Positions 23,648-36,026 of a stretch of DNA of 64,000 nucleotides are shown piece after piece. Each line of letters opens with the position of its first letter. Position 1 is the first letter of the stretch. This DNA is from Poa pratensis (taxonomy: Eukaryota > Streptophyta > Magnoliopsida > Poales > Poaceae), in NCBI GenBank assembly GCA_947311845.1, contig CAMZMU010000048.1:28482406-28546405 (forward strand). Direction: 5' to 3'. A program made the position numbers and the translations under genes. The notes beneath the pieces were generated by a model that searched no databases, was not told where the DNA came from, and saw only the letters and a program-made list of their open reading frames with translations.

Positions 23648-25914
23648 GTTGGCGCCCACCGTGGGGCAAGCAGTGGCGTTGGCTGGGGTTTCCATCCAGA
23701 CGGGCTCCGTCACTGGTGCCGGCGAGCGGGTCCTCTCTGGGCTCGTGTGCAAGCTCGGCGAGTTCAACTTCATCAGCAACAACGCGGGGTGCTTCTCCAA
23801 CAAGCCCTTCCCCGCGAATGGCTTCCTCATGACGCTGGGCAGCTTCGTCACCTACGTCGCCACCGAGCCAGTTCGCGAGTACCCGGCGCAGGTGCTCGTG
23901 GCTGCGGATCCTCCCTCTTTCCGCGCAGCTCGCGGAGGGCGTAGCGCTCGCCCCGGGAGCAGCGTGGAGGTCATGGTGGCTGGAGCAAACGCTGCTGCAG
24001 GCAAAGGAGGTGCCAGCACGAGCGTGCCAGAGGAGCTGGCCACGCCAGTTGATCCGGCTGACAAGCCGACCCGGACAGCTAAGTTCCCTAAGGAGAAACC
24101 CGATCCGGTCGGTCCCCTTGGCATGTCAAGCAGGGATGCTTCCTTAGAGGGTGTCTTGGAAAAGCTAGCTCGGCCAGTGGCTCCTGGAGCAAATGTAGAT
24201 CTTACTGTAGCTCAGCTAGAGGCAGAACGCCTGAGGTTGCAAAAAGAGGCTCGATTAGTGATAGAGTCTAGGCAAGAGTTTGATAGAGACCTGAGAGAGT
24301 ACAATGCGGCTAATGGAATCACAGATGGTTTTACTCCTGTAGTGCATCGCTCACGCAAGAAAGCCGAGTTGCGTAACACGGGTAAGGACCTCAATGACGA
24401 GTTAGCCAGAGCTGCAGGATCGAGCTCAAGTAAGGCTACTAGTCATAGATCCGGCACAGGCAAGCCGGTATATAGCTCCCGGCTAAGAATCTTAGGGCTG
24501 CAGCGGCAGCGCGAGCCGAATTAAGTACATTAACCGGGGATGCTTGGCGCAAGCAGGCGGAGAGAGTCAATGAGCTTGTAGATGTGTGCAACAGGCAGAA
24601 TGAATCCTACCGGAAAGCTAATCCGGATGCTGGTGGTTCCCGTGTAGTGGTGTCGGTTAAGGCTGCTAGCCAGAAGTCTAAGGGCCAGGCGTCATCTCCG
24701 CATGTTGTAGTTGACCGATCCCCAAGTGTGAACTCGGGTAAGAGCAAGCAGCTGCAAACCTATGATGCCGTATATGCGGGCAAGCAGCTAGCAGCTCAAG
24801 GAAGAGGCGGACAAAGCAGAAACAGTGGTGGTCAAGGCAATCCGGGTGCTGGAAGGGGAAATTCGGCTGGCCGAGGTCAACCACCTCGCCATCCCGGACA
24901 GCAAGTGATGGCACAGGTGCAGCAGCAAAGTGGTGGCCAGGTGGGCTACCGCTATGACGATGGCAATTCGGCTATGGCGCGAGCCGGATACCAGACGTAT
25001 GACAATGCACTGGCGTCGAGACTGGGGCCTCGGATGTTGGATCCGGATGATCAGCGTCTCAAGTTGGACAGAATCTACCAGTCCGAGAAGCTGGAAGAGC
25101 AAGGCCCACCGGGTCCACCATGCTTTGGACCCGGATAATGAATGAGCCAAGTGTGCCGTTGTTCCAGCTCGGCCGCAACACGAAGCCGTATAATGGCAGC
25201 ACCAAGCCACAGGATTGGCTGACGGACTATGTATCATCAGTGCACATTGCGGGGGGCAATCGCCGATGGGCGGTCCGGTATCTCCCGCATATGTTAGAAG
25301 GTCCAGCCCGGATCTGGTTGAATAACTTGCCGCCGGGTAGTATCAATTGTTGGATGGATTTGGAACAGGCGTTTAACAGCAACTTCTCCAGCACCTACAA
25401 GAGGCCAAACCGACCTCAGCTCCTGGCTGCGTGCAAGCAGGAAGAGAGGGAGACAGACCGAGAGTATTTGACTCGGTGGAGCAACATGCGCAATTCTTGC
25501 GAAGGTGTAGTGGAGGAGCAGGCCATTTCATGGTTTGCGCAGGGATGCAGGCATGGTACCCCACTTTGGCAGAAACTCCAAAGAGATATGCCAAAAACCC
25601 TGGCAGATATGATCCGGATAGCAGACACGTATGCACTGGGTGATCCAACACAGCCCGCATTGGATGCAGTGGGAGCAAACAGGAGGCAACCGGTTAATAA
25701 CCGAGTTGGACCATTAAGGCCCAGTGACCGACATGAATTCGGTTACAAGAGGAGAGATCCGGATTACAGATACGGTTCTGATCAAGTTGCTGCGGTAAAC
25801 ATGGACCAACCCGGAGCGGGAGATAGCCAGAGGCAAAAACTGATGGTCCGGCTTGGAGGCCGAATCAAGGTGCTTGGCCGAAGAAAGTGTGGGAGGGACC
25901 AAGTCCACCTCTGA
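23619..25914 (+). pseudogene. Gag polyprotein, inner element (frame-broken)
   Basis: The frame starts at 23619 in the LTR (MASAVTPPRQLAPTVGQ), crosses the LTR end and primer binding site without a stop, and stays open to 24524. It includes GLVCKLGEFNFISNNAGCF and a helical region with VAQLEAERLRLQKEARLVIE. After a break near 24490 it continues (24584-25138) with a Gly/Gln-rich segment, then (25120-25914) with the Retrotrans_gag domain, LTDYVSSVHIAGGNRRWAV, PARIWLNNLPPGS and NSNFSSTYKRPNRPQLLAAC. The start codon inside U5 is supported because both family members keep it and because the sequence after the primer site is protein-like in this frame. It encodes the particle-forming protein. Confidence 0.88.
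23649..23667 (+). other. Primer binding site, inner element
   Basis: ttggcgcccaccgtggggc begins one base after the LTR, identical to the outer element's site. Confidence 0.75.
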
Positions 25915-28900
25915 CTTTTGAGTCCAGATTAGATGGGCCTTGCTGTTATCACACCACTGATCCGCGCAAACCGGCTAATCATTCGACCCGGAACTGTAGT
26001 TGGCATCACCGCATTCAGGCGGAAGGTCAAAGAGGACCACCTCAGAGAGGTGCTCCTAGACTGAATTTCAGGCCGAAATGCCTTTAACCGGAGCCAATGC
26101 AACCCCGGTGAACGCAGGAGCTCCAAGGCCGGCAGCACAAAGCCGGTTAACCTGGTAAATATGGGAGCAACAACAATGGTGCTGGTCCGAGTCAGCAAGG
26201 CGGATACCCCGGGAATGAGTACAAGGAGGCTCATCAGAGTTATATGATTTTTGTGACCGAGCCATCGGACAAGAAAAGTCAGTGAGAAGGGCGAAGGAAG
26301 TGAATGCGGTCACACCTGCAGTCCCAAAATACTGAACTGGTCCGAGCAGGAGATCACTTGGAGCAGGGATGATAACCCAGGATTATGCCAAGCCCAGGAA
26401 GCTATGCACTAGTGGTGGATCCGACTCTCGTTGGACCCAAGATCAATGTGAAATTTCACCGAGTCCTTAGTTGACAATGGTAGTGCAATAAACATCATGT
26501 ATAGGGACACAATGGTCAAGTTGGGCTATTCGCCGAATCAGTTGCAGAGGAGCAGTTGCACATTTCATGGCATAGTACCCGGGGTGTCTTGTGCTCCCAT
26601 GGGTAAGATCTGGGGGATGTGCTGTTTGGCACCAAGGACAATCACAGACTCGAAAGTCTTGATTCGAGGTGGTGGACTTGGAGAGCCCATACCATGCTTG
26701 CTTGGCAGGACAGCGTTAGCCAAATTCATGATATCCACTCATGTTGCCTACCTCAAGATGAAAATGCCTGGTCCGAATGGATCATCACCGTGCAGGAGAT
26801 TACAAGAAGGCCATGCAGTGTGCTACTGTCGGTTCCAACTTAGCCGAATCACTGGTGATACAAGCTGAAAAGAGCAAGATGCACGAGGTGGTGGCAATGG
26901 CGAAGTCGGCTCAGCTAGGCGTGCTGGCCATGACCAATCCGGATGGCGGTGCAACATTTGAGTGCCCAAGGAGACAAGAAGATCCCCATTGACCCGGAGA
27001 ACCCGGAGCGCATGGCCATCATTGGTGCCGGGCTGGGTGAGAAATAGGAAAGCGCGCTCTGTCACTTCCTCCGTGAGAATCGGGATATCTTTGCATGGTC
27101 AGCTAAGGACCTGCCTGGTGTTCCGAGGGAGTTGGCAGAGCACTCTTTATTTGTCAGGCCGGATGTAAAACGGTTAGGCAACCGACTCGGCGTCTCTCAG
27201 ATGATCGAAGAAAAGGTGGTGCGATGAGCTGGCTAAGCTGCTGGCAGCCGGATTCATTATGGAGGTGTTGCATCCAGACTGGATATCTAATCCGGTTCTA
27301 GTGGAGAGAAAAGAAGGACGAACCAGCGGTGGTCAAGGTGTGGCGCATGTGCATCGACTTCACCAACCTAAACAAGGCGTGTCCGAAGGATCCATTTCCT
27401 TTACCTCGGATTGATCAAGTGATCGATTCTACTGCTGGGTGTGAGTTGTTGTCTTTTATTGATGCGTACTCTGGTTTTCACCAGATACCACTGAACCCTA
27501 AAGATCAAATAAAGACTGCTTTTATTACCCCGTATGGGGCGTATTGCTATCGTGTCATGTGTTTCGGTTTGAGAAATGCGGTGCAACTTATCAGAGATGT
27601 ATGCAAAATGCTTGCACTCAAATGGGTAAAAATGTGCAGGTGTATGTGGATGACATTGTCATCAAAACAAAAAGAAAACGTACTCTCCTCGAGGATCTCG
27701 AGGAAACATTTGTGAACTTGAGAAAATATCGGTTAAAATTGAATCCGGATAAGTGCACCTTTGGTGTCCCGGCTGGAAAGTTGCTTGGCTTCCTTGTATC
27801 AAGCCGAGGCATTGAAGTTAATCCGGCTAAGATCCGAGCCATAGAAAACATGAAATTGCCTAAGTGTCTAAAAGATGTGCAAAAATTCACCGGGTGCTTA
27901 GCCTCATTGAGCCGGTTTGTGAGTCGGTTAGGAGAGAAAGCCTTGCCCTTATATCAATTGATGAAAAAGAGCACCGGTTCACATGGACCCCACAGGCAGA
28001 TTCGGCTTTCAATGAGTTGAAAAAGATGTTGTCCACTGCTCCAGTTTTGGCATCACCTTTGCCGAATGACCGATGTTGCTTTACATTGCGGCCACTAACC
28101 GGGTCGTAAGTGTGGTTATTGTGGTAGAAAGAGAAGAAGAGGGCAAATCCGTGCAGAGGCCGGTGTACTATTTGAGTGAGGTGATCTCAACTTCGAAGCA
28201 AAATTATCCTCACTACCAAAGATGACATATGGTGTGTACCTGGCGGTCAAGAAGTTGAAACATTACTTCCAAGAGCATCCGATTACAGTGGTGTGTGAAG
28301 CTCCAATTGCGGAGATCATTGGGTGCAAAGATGCAACTGGCCGAGTTGCCAAATGGGCGATAGAAGTGTCTCCTTACACACCGCATTATGAGAGAAGAGA
28401 TGCTATCAAGTCTCAGGCTTTGCCGGATTTCCTTTGTGACTGGGCTGAGATGCAATATGAGCCACCTAAACCGGATTACAATTACTGGAGGTTGCACTTT
28501 GACGGTTCCAAATGCAAAATCGGGCTAGGTGCTGGGTGGTGCTCACATCACCAAAACAGGATCAATTGCGATATGTATTGCAGATTCATTTCTCAGCGTC
28601 AAACAATGTAGCCGAGTATGAGGCACTGATCCATGGGCTTAATGTGGCTCGGGACATCGGCGTTCGCCGGATTGAATGTTTCGGTGATTCGGATTTGGTC
28701 GTGCAGCAATCTTCTGGAAATTGGGATGCTCTTGATGCCAATATGGCACTGTATCGGTTTCATGTTCAGAAAATTTCGGGATTTTTTGAAGGCTGTGAGT
28801 ACAAGCATATACCTCGGCTGGAAAACCAAGCTGCAGATGTTCTGTCAAAACTCGGGTCGTCTAGGGAGGCAATCCCACCCGGAATATCCTTGAATCATCT

Positions 28901-30469
28901 AAGGGTCCCTTCAATCAAACCTTCGCCTGATTCCGAGTCGATTTTTATTCCCAAGCAAGAATCCGAAGCTATTCCTATGAATGTTGATGTTGAGTATATC
29001 GAGGAAGACCGGGGACTGCATGCCCGGACTCGGGGACTGCTCACACAGATTCGGAAAATGCTAACCGAGTCTTGGGAAAGAGGAGCAGAGATGAAGATGA
29101 TGCTAACCGGATTGTGGGGAATGGACAGAAGCTGATAGAAGAAATAATGGCGGCCAAACCTGTGGAAGAAAATGAGCACTTGTTCCCTTTGCATCCAGTA
29201 CCAGAGTGGGCTGAAGAGATCATGAAATTCATCGAGGAAGGAAGCTTGCCAAGCGATGAACCAAGGCTAGGCGTGTCCAGAGGAGATCCAAGGCTTATAC
29301 CATCATCAACAAGGAGTTATACAAAAGAAGTGTAACCGAGGTGTTGCAGCGCTGCGTGGAGCCAGCAGAGGGCAAGGAGATGCTCCTAGAGATACACCAA
29401 GGTGAATGTGGACATCATTGCAGTACAAGAGCCCTGGTGGCTAAAGTGTTCCGGCATGGATTTTATTGGCCCACTGCTCATGCAGATGCGGAGGACATAG
29501 TCCGCAGATGTGAAGGATGCCAGAGATTTGCTAAGCAAACACACTTACCCGCATCGGCACTGAAGACAATTCCTATTACTTGGCCATTTGCTGTGTGGTG
29601 TTTGGATATGGTGGGAGATTTCAAGCCGGCTAGGGGCAACATGACACATATGCTGGTGATGGTGGATAAGTTCACCAAGTGGATAGAGGTGAAACCAATC
29701 CGGAAAGTGGATGGCCGTTCGGCTGTAACCTTCTTGAAAGAAATCATTTTGAGATACGGATACCCTCATAGCATCATCTCGGATAACGGCACAACTTTGC
29801 TGTCGGAGAGTTTGCCCGATTCTGCATGGATAAGGGGATCCGGTTAGACATAGCCTCAGTGGCACATCCAGAGTCCAATGGACAAGTGGAAAGATCAAAT
29901 GCTCTAGTGTTAGCCGGCATCAAGGCTCGTCTCATTGAACCATTGTTGAAAACTCCGGGGTGCTGGATAGATGAAATTCCATCAGTTCTATGGGGTCTAA
30001 GGACTACACCGAATCGGTCAACAGGCTATACGCCATTCTTTCTGGTTTATGGGGCAGAAGCTGTCCTACCCACTGACATAGAATATGATGCACCAAGGGT
30101 GGCAATGTACACTGAAACCGAGGCAAAAGAGGCCCGGGAAGATGCAGTGGATCTGCTAGAGGAAGCAAGAGAGTTGGCCCTGTCTCGGACAGCAATATAC
30201 CAGCAAAATCTCAGGCGTTATCATAGCCGAAAATCAGTCCTCGAGTGTTTCATGAGGGTGATCTAGTGCTGAGGCTGGTGCAGCGCAGCAAAGGCCGACA
30301 CAAATTGTCACCTCCATGGGAGGGACCATTCATTGTGAGCAGGGCTATGCACAATGACTCGTACTATCTTATAGATGCACAGGAACCAAGAAAGGATGGC
30401 CTGGACAGACCCGGACAGGAAACCAAGCGACCTTGGAATGTAGCTCTGCTTCGACCCTTTTACTCTTAA
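25915..30469 (+). pseudogene. Pol of the inner element: protease, RT, RNase H, integrase (frame-broken)
   Basis: Protease motif VDNGSAINIMYRDTM at 26470-26514; its frame is broken just upstream. Reverse transcriptase (about 27230-27900) has WRMCIDFTNLNKACPKDPFP and the YVDD box at 27643-27654, followed by CTFGVPAGKLLGFLVSSRGI. The connection region lies near 27960-28210. The second RNase H (28480-28830) has FSASNNVAEYEALIHGLNVA and FGDSDLVVQQ. The integrase zinc finger (29390-29530) has CEGCQRFAKQ, and the core has CLDMVGDFKPARG, ISDNG and VAHPESNGQVERSNALV (29580-29930). The C-terminal part ends WNVALLRPFYS at 30469. At least fifteen frame changes occur between 25,900 and 30,300, most of them one-base. 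Confidence 0.92.
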
Positions 30470-31078
30470 AGGGCGCAATGTATGTATTTCAATTTATCAT
30501 GAATGAAATCGCAGTAATCCGAGTCTGGACTCGGGGACTGCTTCGTCCTTATGCATGTGTTGTTTATTACTGTTTTGTTTTTTTCCGTTCGTGTGCCGAA
30601 TTGCTTTGAACCCCGTCCCAAAATTCAAGTAATGTATGTTGTGTTGTTGATCTCGTGACTCGACTGACAAACACCAAAATGGTAGTCAAGAGCAGAGATG
30701 AGGAATATGGGAAACATGAAAATGGACTCGGGGACTCGGTCCAAAACCGATTCGGCACATGTCGTTTACTAACCCCTGTTATTTATTTTTCGTTTATGTT
30801 GGATGATTCTAAACCACAACTCGCATGTTTCAAGTATTGTATGCTATGATTCCTATCTTGTGACTCGACTGTCAAACACCTAAAAGGTAGACAAGAGCAG
30901 AGATTCGGCAAAAGTAGTAGACAAGAAAACAAACTCGGGGACTCGGTTTAAAATGATCCAACATAAACCTCGTCCGGATCATGTTAAGCAAGTTTAAAGT
31001 AGTCTCGAAAGAACTTAAAATAGTCTATTACATCTGCCCCGGCATACCGGGGATTTAACGTTTTTTCATCAAGTTACT
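30470..31078 (+). other. Non-coding spacer between pol and antisense gene, inner element
   Basis: No gene on either strand. It holds three copies of the PPT-like motif tcggggact (30531, 30728, 30935) and two diverged copies of a roughly 150-bp block around 'tcttgtgactcgactg' (30650, 30860), also present in the outer element near 38010 and 38210. It separates the converging ends of pol (plus) and the antisense gene (minus). Confidence 0.6.
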
Positions 31079-34000
31079 TCAGGAAGCGGCAGACTCGGTT
31101 GAAGTAGGTTCCGTTGCAGGAGCTTTGGTTGAAGGTACCTCGGGCGCGCGAGCCTCGGTTACAGGAGCTTCAGTTGGAGTAGATTCGGTTGCAGGGGGCT
31201 CGGTTGCAAGGATGGGCTCAGATGGAGGAACTTCAGGGGTAACCTTGCGTGGAGAGCTTGAAGGCTGGGCAGATTTGGAGGTATCCGGATCAGCTGAAGC
31301 TTGTTTGGCAATCTCTGCCGAATCAGTGGCTTCGGTATCCTTAGCCGAGTCAGAGGCTGGCGTCTTGATGGGCTTGATAGGATCATGTTCGGCAGAGTTA
31401 ACCGAATCATCAGACTCGCCCTCAGAATCGGCATATTCTTCAGCGGAGGCGTCGTCCGATTCCTCTTCTTCAGTTTCTTCTCCATCCGAGTAGACCGGAG
31501 CCTCCAGATCAAGATGCTTGGTGCGTGCAAATTCGGCCATGAAGTTGGCGGCTTCTTCACGGATCTTGATCCGGGTAGGGTCTGTAGCCCATGGAGAACC
31601 TTCGCGAAATGAGCGCACTTTGGCAAGGTCAATTAGCTCATACCAGGACATGATGAATAGTAAAGCTGCGTCAGCACCAGCGCGGGCGGATGAAGACCTC
31701 CACTGCTGTAACCGGGTCATCGCTTGGTCCAGGTCTCTGATCAGCTCCTCCGCAGGCACAACTTGCCGCGCTTCAGGAAACAAGATTCGGTGAGCCTTGA
31801 GACTTGCATTAAGCAGACCGATATGGGAATCCTTCAGAGGAGCAATCCGAGCCTTAAGTGCTGTAATATGATCTTCGATGTCCCATGTCTCTGATAGGGG
31901 AGCCTCGGTTAATTTAGCTCTCTCAGCTCGGGCGTTTCTCACAGCCTTGGCGGCTTGAAGCCGGATGCTGGTAAACTCTCCTACAAACAAATAAGCTAAT
32001 ACTGAGTTCAGCGAGAAGGAACACAAGCATATGTATCGGTTAAGAGCAGAAAGAAAAAAGGGGATTCGGTGAACTTACGATCCATGTCATCATTAAGGCT
32101 AGCAAGTGCAGCAAGCCATTTCGCACTGGCCGCTTTGTGAGCACTCAGTTCTTCTTTAGCCGCTTTGACTTCGGCTTCAGATTCGGCAATGGTCGTTTGA
32201 ATTTGCTGGTCCAGTTTGGCCCGCTTCTCAAGTCCGGCTTTGAAAGTATCCGCTCCTTCTGGATAGTGTCTTTTTCACGCTTCAGCGTATCCCGCTCTCC
32301 TTTAACCTTGTTCTTCACTTTTTCAACTCGGTCAAGCTCTCGCTGGAGCCGAGTTACCTCTGATTTCTCCTCCGCCAGAACACGCTTTTGCTCTTCCTCT
32401 TGGCTATTCATCTTAAGGACCAAGGCATCAAATGATTTTTGGAGCTTGTGGTACTGGTTGGCGAGCTGCTTAAAGAGATCGCTGCGAGTGCCCGTGCTTT
32501 CCTGAAAGAAGTAGGAAGCGTCAAAAGAGACTCGGGGACTGATACCCGAGACAAGGTGGAGCCAAAACGAATCTCGGGGACTGGCCGAGACTGACCGAAT
32601 CGGTTAAAAAGAAACCCGGGGACTGGGGGTCCCACAGTTTTTTCAGTTAAGAAAAAGGTCATGATCGAATTTTTTAAAGATTCAAGCCGAATGACTTTCT
32701 TACTCCAAAGAGTATCAGTCGTTCGACCCGAATCTCGGGGACTGGGTATATACTATTTGATCATGACGAACTAAAAGCAAGATTCGGCAAACTTACCTCG
32801 AAGACTTGGTGCGATGCAGTAAACGCAACCTTCACAGAATGAAGAGATTGCATCATTCGGCTAGGACCAGCAGGGTGTGGCGTTGCAGCGGAGAAACCTG
32901 GTGCAAGGTCCACGGCGTTCCAGGCTTCAATAAAGTCATTGGCGGTGCTGAGCTTAGGCTTGGCTTGGCCGGATTGAATGGCAGAGGAGGCAGCAGCGGT
33001 TTGCTTGACAGCAACCACTTGCTTATCCGAAGTGGAGGAAGTTGTGCCAAAGACAACTTGACTCGGTTTGAGCGGAGATGGCGCACCCGAGGTTGGCCTC
33101 GGACGTTGCTGCTGTTGCTGGTGTTGCTGTTGTGGCTGCTGTTGATGTTGCTGTTGCTGCTCTTCAGGGGCTACTTGTTGTTGTTGCTGCCTCGGTTTCT
33201 TCTTCTTCTGCTGCTGCTCTTGGTTCAGTGCAGTTTGAGCTGCAGGAGCAGGGCGGGAATCCGGCTTAGGTATGGACGTAGCCGATGTCTTGGCCTTTTC
33301 CTTCTCCAGCTCCTTCAGAGGGCGTGGCCAACTTGAATCTCGGATGGGAGCCGAGGTTTCCTCACTCTCCAAGTCAATAACCGGCTCTGAGATGGGAGTC
33401 GGCTGAGGAATATTGGCAGTTGTGACACGCGTCGGTGAGGTGGCAGTTCGGTCAGGAGACTGGGTTTCCATGGCCGTATCCAGTGGAGGAATGGGAGAAG
33501 AAATGGAGGAATGAGTCTGCGCGGTGATGAGGACATCACTGCATAAAGCAAAGCAGACAGTTAACTCGGATATATATGACTCGGTTAACAGAGGAAGAAA
33601 GCAAATAAAGTTAAGTCAGTATTACCCCTTGGTGGTAGGCATCGGCTTGACGCGATTCGGCTTGTCGCCGGACTTCTTTCTTCTTTTTGTCTGTGGGGCA
33701 TCTGTTTCGGGCGCCTCAGCGCGTTTCCGAGAGGCCTCTTCAGTATCTTGTTTGGCTGGAACACAAGGAGGTGGTTTCCATGAAATCGGAATAGCGTCGA
33801 TGGGTTCTAAGAGGCAGCAATCTTCATCTTCCTCGTCGGAAATATGGTGAATGTTTGATTGCTTACCCTTGCGGACTGGCTTGGCACGGGGAATTGGCAA
33901 ATAGTCATCCGTATCCGGATCCTCTTCGCCCTCGCGCGGCGGGCTAAGATCCGGTGTCCATGCCTTGGTGGAGAGATCTCCGTCTTCAGTAAGTTGACGA

Positions 34001-34970
34001 TCAAACAGCTACAAAAAAGATAATGCGAATCCGGATCAGGCCGGGGTTATTCAGATGAAGTAAGATTGGATTCGGAGAGTGGTGAGCTAACCTGTGGAGG
34101 AAGGTTTTCCCGGTAGAATGGCTTTACACCCCACCGCCATTTATCCGACATCTCATTGGCAGCAATGGCGTTTACCCGTCTGAAGACGGAAGCTTTGTCA
34201 AGCTCGTGCTTGCTGGTCCGGGTAGGGTCTAGTGCGCCACGCATGTGGCATATCTTGTGGTCACGCCTTTGAAGAGGGCTGACCCGGCGAGAGATGAAGG
34301 TCCGGAGGAGGTCGTCAGAGGTCATACCCTTCTTCAAAAAATCCTCCAGAGTGGTATGCACTGTCTGAAGTTCAGCAATTGTTTCAGCCGGATTGTAACC
34401 GAAGTTCAGTTCGGCTGTGGGCGGCTCCATCCTGAATTCGGGCAGGTTAAGAGCGTCGTGGCCTTCAGCGCTCTTTACGTAAAACCAGGTCTTTTGCCAC
34501 TTCTTGACAGTATCTAGGCCTGTCACTCGGGGGAAGGTGGAGCATTGCCTCGGGGTGATGCTAACCGAACCGCAAGCAGTCAGTTGTTTCGGCTTGGTAC
34601 CTGGAATGGTATGCTTGCGGAGGTGGAAGTATTTGGCCCATATATCCACACTCGGCCAGAGGCCGAGATAGCCTTCGCAGAAGGAAGTGAAAGCTGATAA
34701 AGAGACGAAGGCGTTTGCCGGGAGGTGGTGAAGTTGTAGTCCGAAAAAGTCCAGAAAGGCCCGGAAGAAGTCACTGGCAGGCAATCCGAGCCCGCGCTCG
34801 AAATGCGCTATGAATACCACGCGCTCACCGGGTTCGGGGGCCGGTGCGAGTTCTTTTCCGGGTCTGCGGCATATAACTTGCGGCGTTATACGCCGGGTGG
34901 CTCGTAGCCATTCCAAATCATTCCGGGTAACATCAGATCCCTCCCATCTGCCGGGAGGAAGTTTGGCCAT
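31079..34970 (-). CDS. Antisense five-exon gene of the inner Tat element (PF04195-type protein)
   Basis: Transcribed opposite to gag-pol. Predicted exons with GT/AG borders: 34970-34092, 34008-33626, 33538-32797, 32501-32079, 31980-31079. Phases agree across all four introns; the only defect is one missing base in exon 4 near 32250. Exon 1 holds the 'putative gypsy type transposon' domain: GERVVFIAHFERGLGLPASD, then HHLPANAFVSLSAF and EGYLGLWPSVDIWAKYF. Exon 2 has a basic nuclear-localisation-like stretch (TKRRKKSGDKP). Exon 3 is glutamine/proline-rich (QQQQ tracts). Exon 4 is a coiled coil (EEKSEVTRLQRELDRVEKVK). Exon 5 has an acidic segment and a Pro/Thr/Glu tail ending TSTESAAS. A TATA box lies upstream at 35611-35617. 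The function is unknown; similar antisense ORFs are known from grass Tat elements. Confidence 0.8.
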
Positions 34971-35610
34971 AACCGACTCAGTTCTGCAGTAAAAAGGCAG
35001 ATAACCGGATTAGGAGATTCGGAATCCATGACACCAAAGAAGAGTCGGATAACATTGAAACCGAATCAGATCTAAGGTAACTCGGCTAATCTTATCCCGG
35101 GTAGGGTTAACCGGGTCCAGTGGGGAAGGTGATGCGGTTGGAAATCGCAAACATCTTTCCGCGGGTTTCTAGGGTTTGGAAGATCTACAGCGGTGGTAAA
35201 AAAGAAAGAAAATTACGGGTAAAAACATGGTTGAACTGCTCCTACGGTGACAAGTCTTTCTAGGCTAGTCTGATGTAAAACTTGGAGAGAAAGTATACGG
35301 AGTATGCTATGGCATGAACATGGCTTAGATACGCATCAATCTAGCAAGAACAGGCGTGTGTATTTCAAGAGTATGAACTCGTCACGGTGGCTATGGCGAG
35401 AGGAGGAAGAACTTACAGTGCTGGTTCCTCGAAGGAGGAGTTCGACGGAGAAATGGCTGAGATGGGCGCGAGGCGCGGCTCCGGCGGTCTTGCTCTGGTG
35501 CGCTGTGCGTCCCCGGCGCGGCGAGTTTGGAGGTCGAGATTGCGGCGGCGACGGCGGAGCGGATGAGTAAGGGAATGAGGCGAAGAAGAAGAGGAGGTTC
35601 CTTCGCCCAC

Positions 35611-35617
35611 ATTTATA
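35611..35617 (-). promoter_or_regulatory. Antisense TATA box, inner element
   Basis: On the minus strand ggctataaatgtgggcg is followed by a TC-rich run (aacctcctcttcttcttcgc) typical of a plant transcription start and leader. It lies about 640 bp before the antisense ATG at 34970. The outer element has a counterpart at 43077-43085. Confidence 0.6.
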
Positions 35618-36015
35618 GCCTCCAGCGGTAACTGCCCCCACTGCTGCGCGGTTTTCGGAGTATCGTGCAATAACTGCACCCTGGAATTCTGTGGCCTTCA
35701 GTATGGCCGTGTATTCCCAGCACACACAAGGCAATAGAATTCTAAGCGGCGGGGAGGATCCTATGTGCTGGTCAACGAGGAAACCGAGGAGACGCGGTCG
35801 TTTGGTCAAATGCACTCGAGTACCAGGAAAATCCGGATAACGTGCTGTCAGTGACATGTCAGATCAGAGACCCGGATTATGGGGCTTTGCGCAGAGATTC
35901 ACTGAAGTGTCCCAGAAAATCCTGAGACAAGATTGTGTAGTATGTGATTCGGTTAGTGATGTTTGTTTTTAACCTGCTACGGCTCTTCAGCCGAGGCTGT
36001 AGAACCGCACCAGCT

Positions 36016-36024
36016 TCGGGGACT
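36016..36024 (+). other. Polypurine-tract candidate, inner element
   Basis: The sequence cttcggggactac directly precedes the 3' LTR (36027), where second-strand priming should occur. It is short and not purely purine. The same tcggggact core recurs many times upstream. Confidence 0.5.
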
Positions 36025-36026
36025 AC

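Noticed and set aside
32806..33336. Plus-strand leucine-rich frame, and similar valine/leucine frames at 40299-40698
   Set aside because: These are translations of the complement of the polyQ (CAG/CAA) tracts in antisense exon 3, not membrane proteins.
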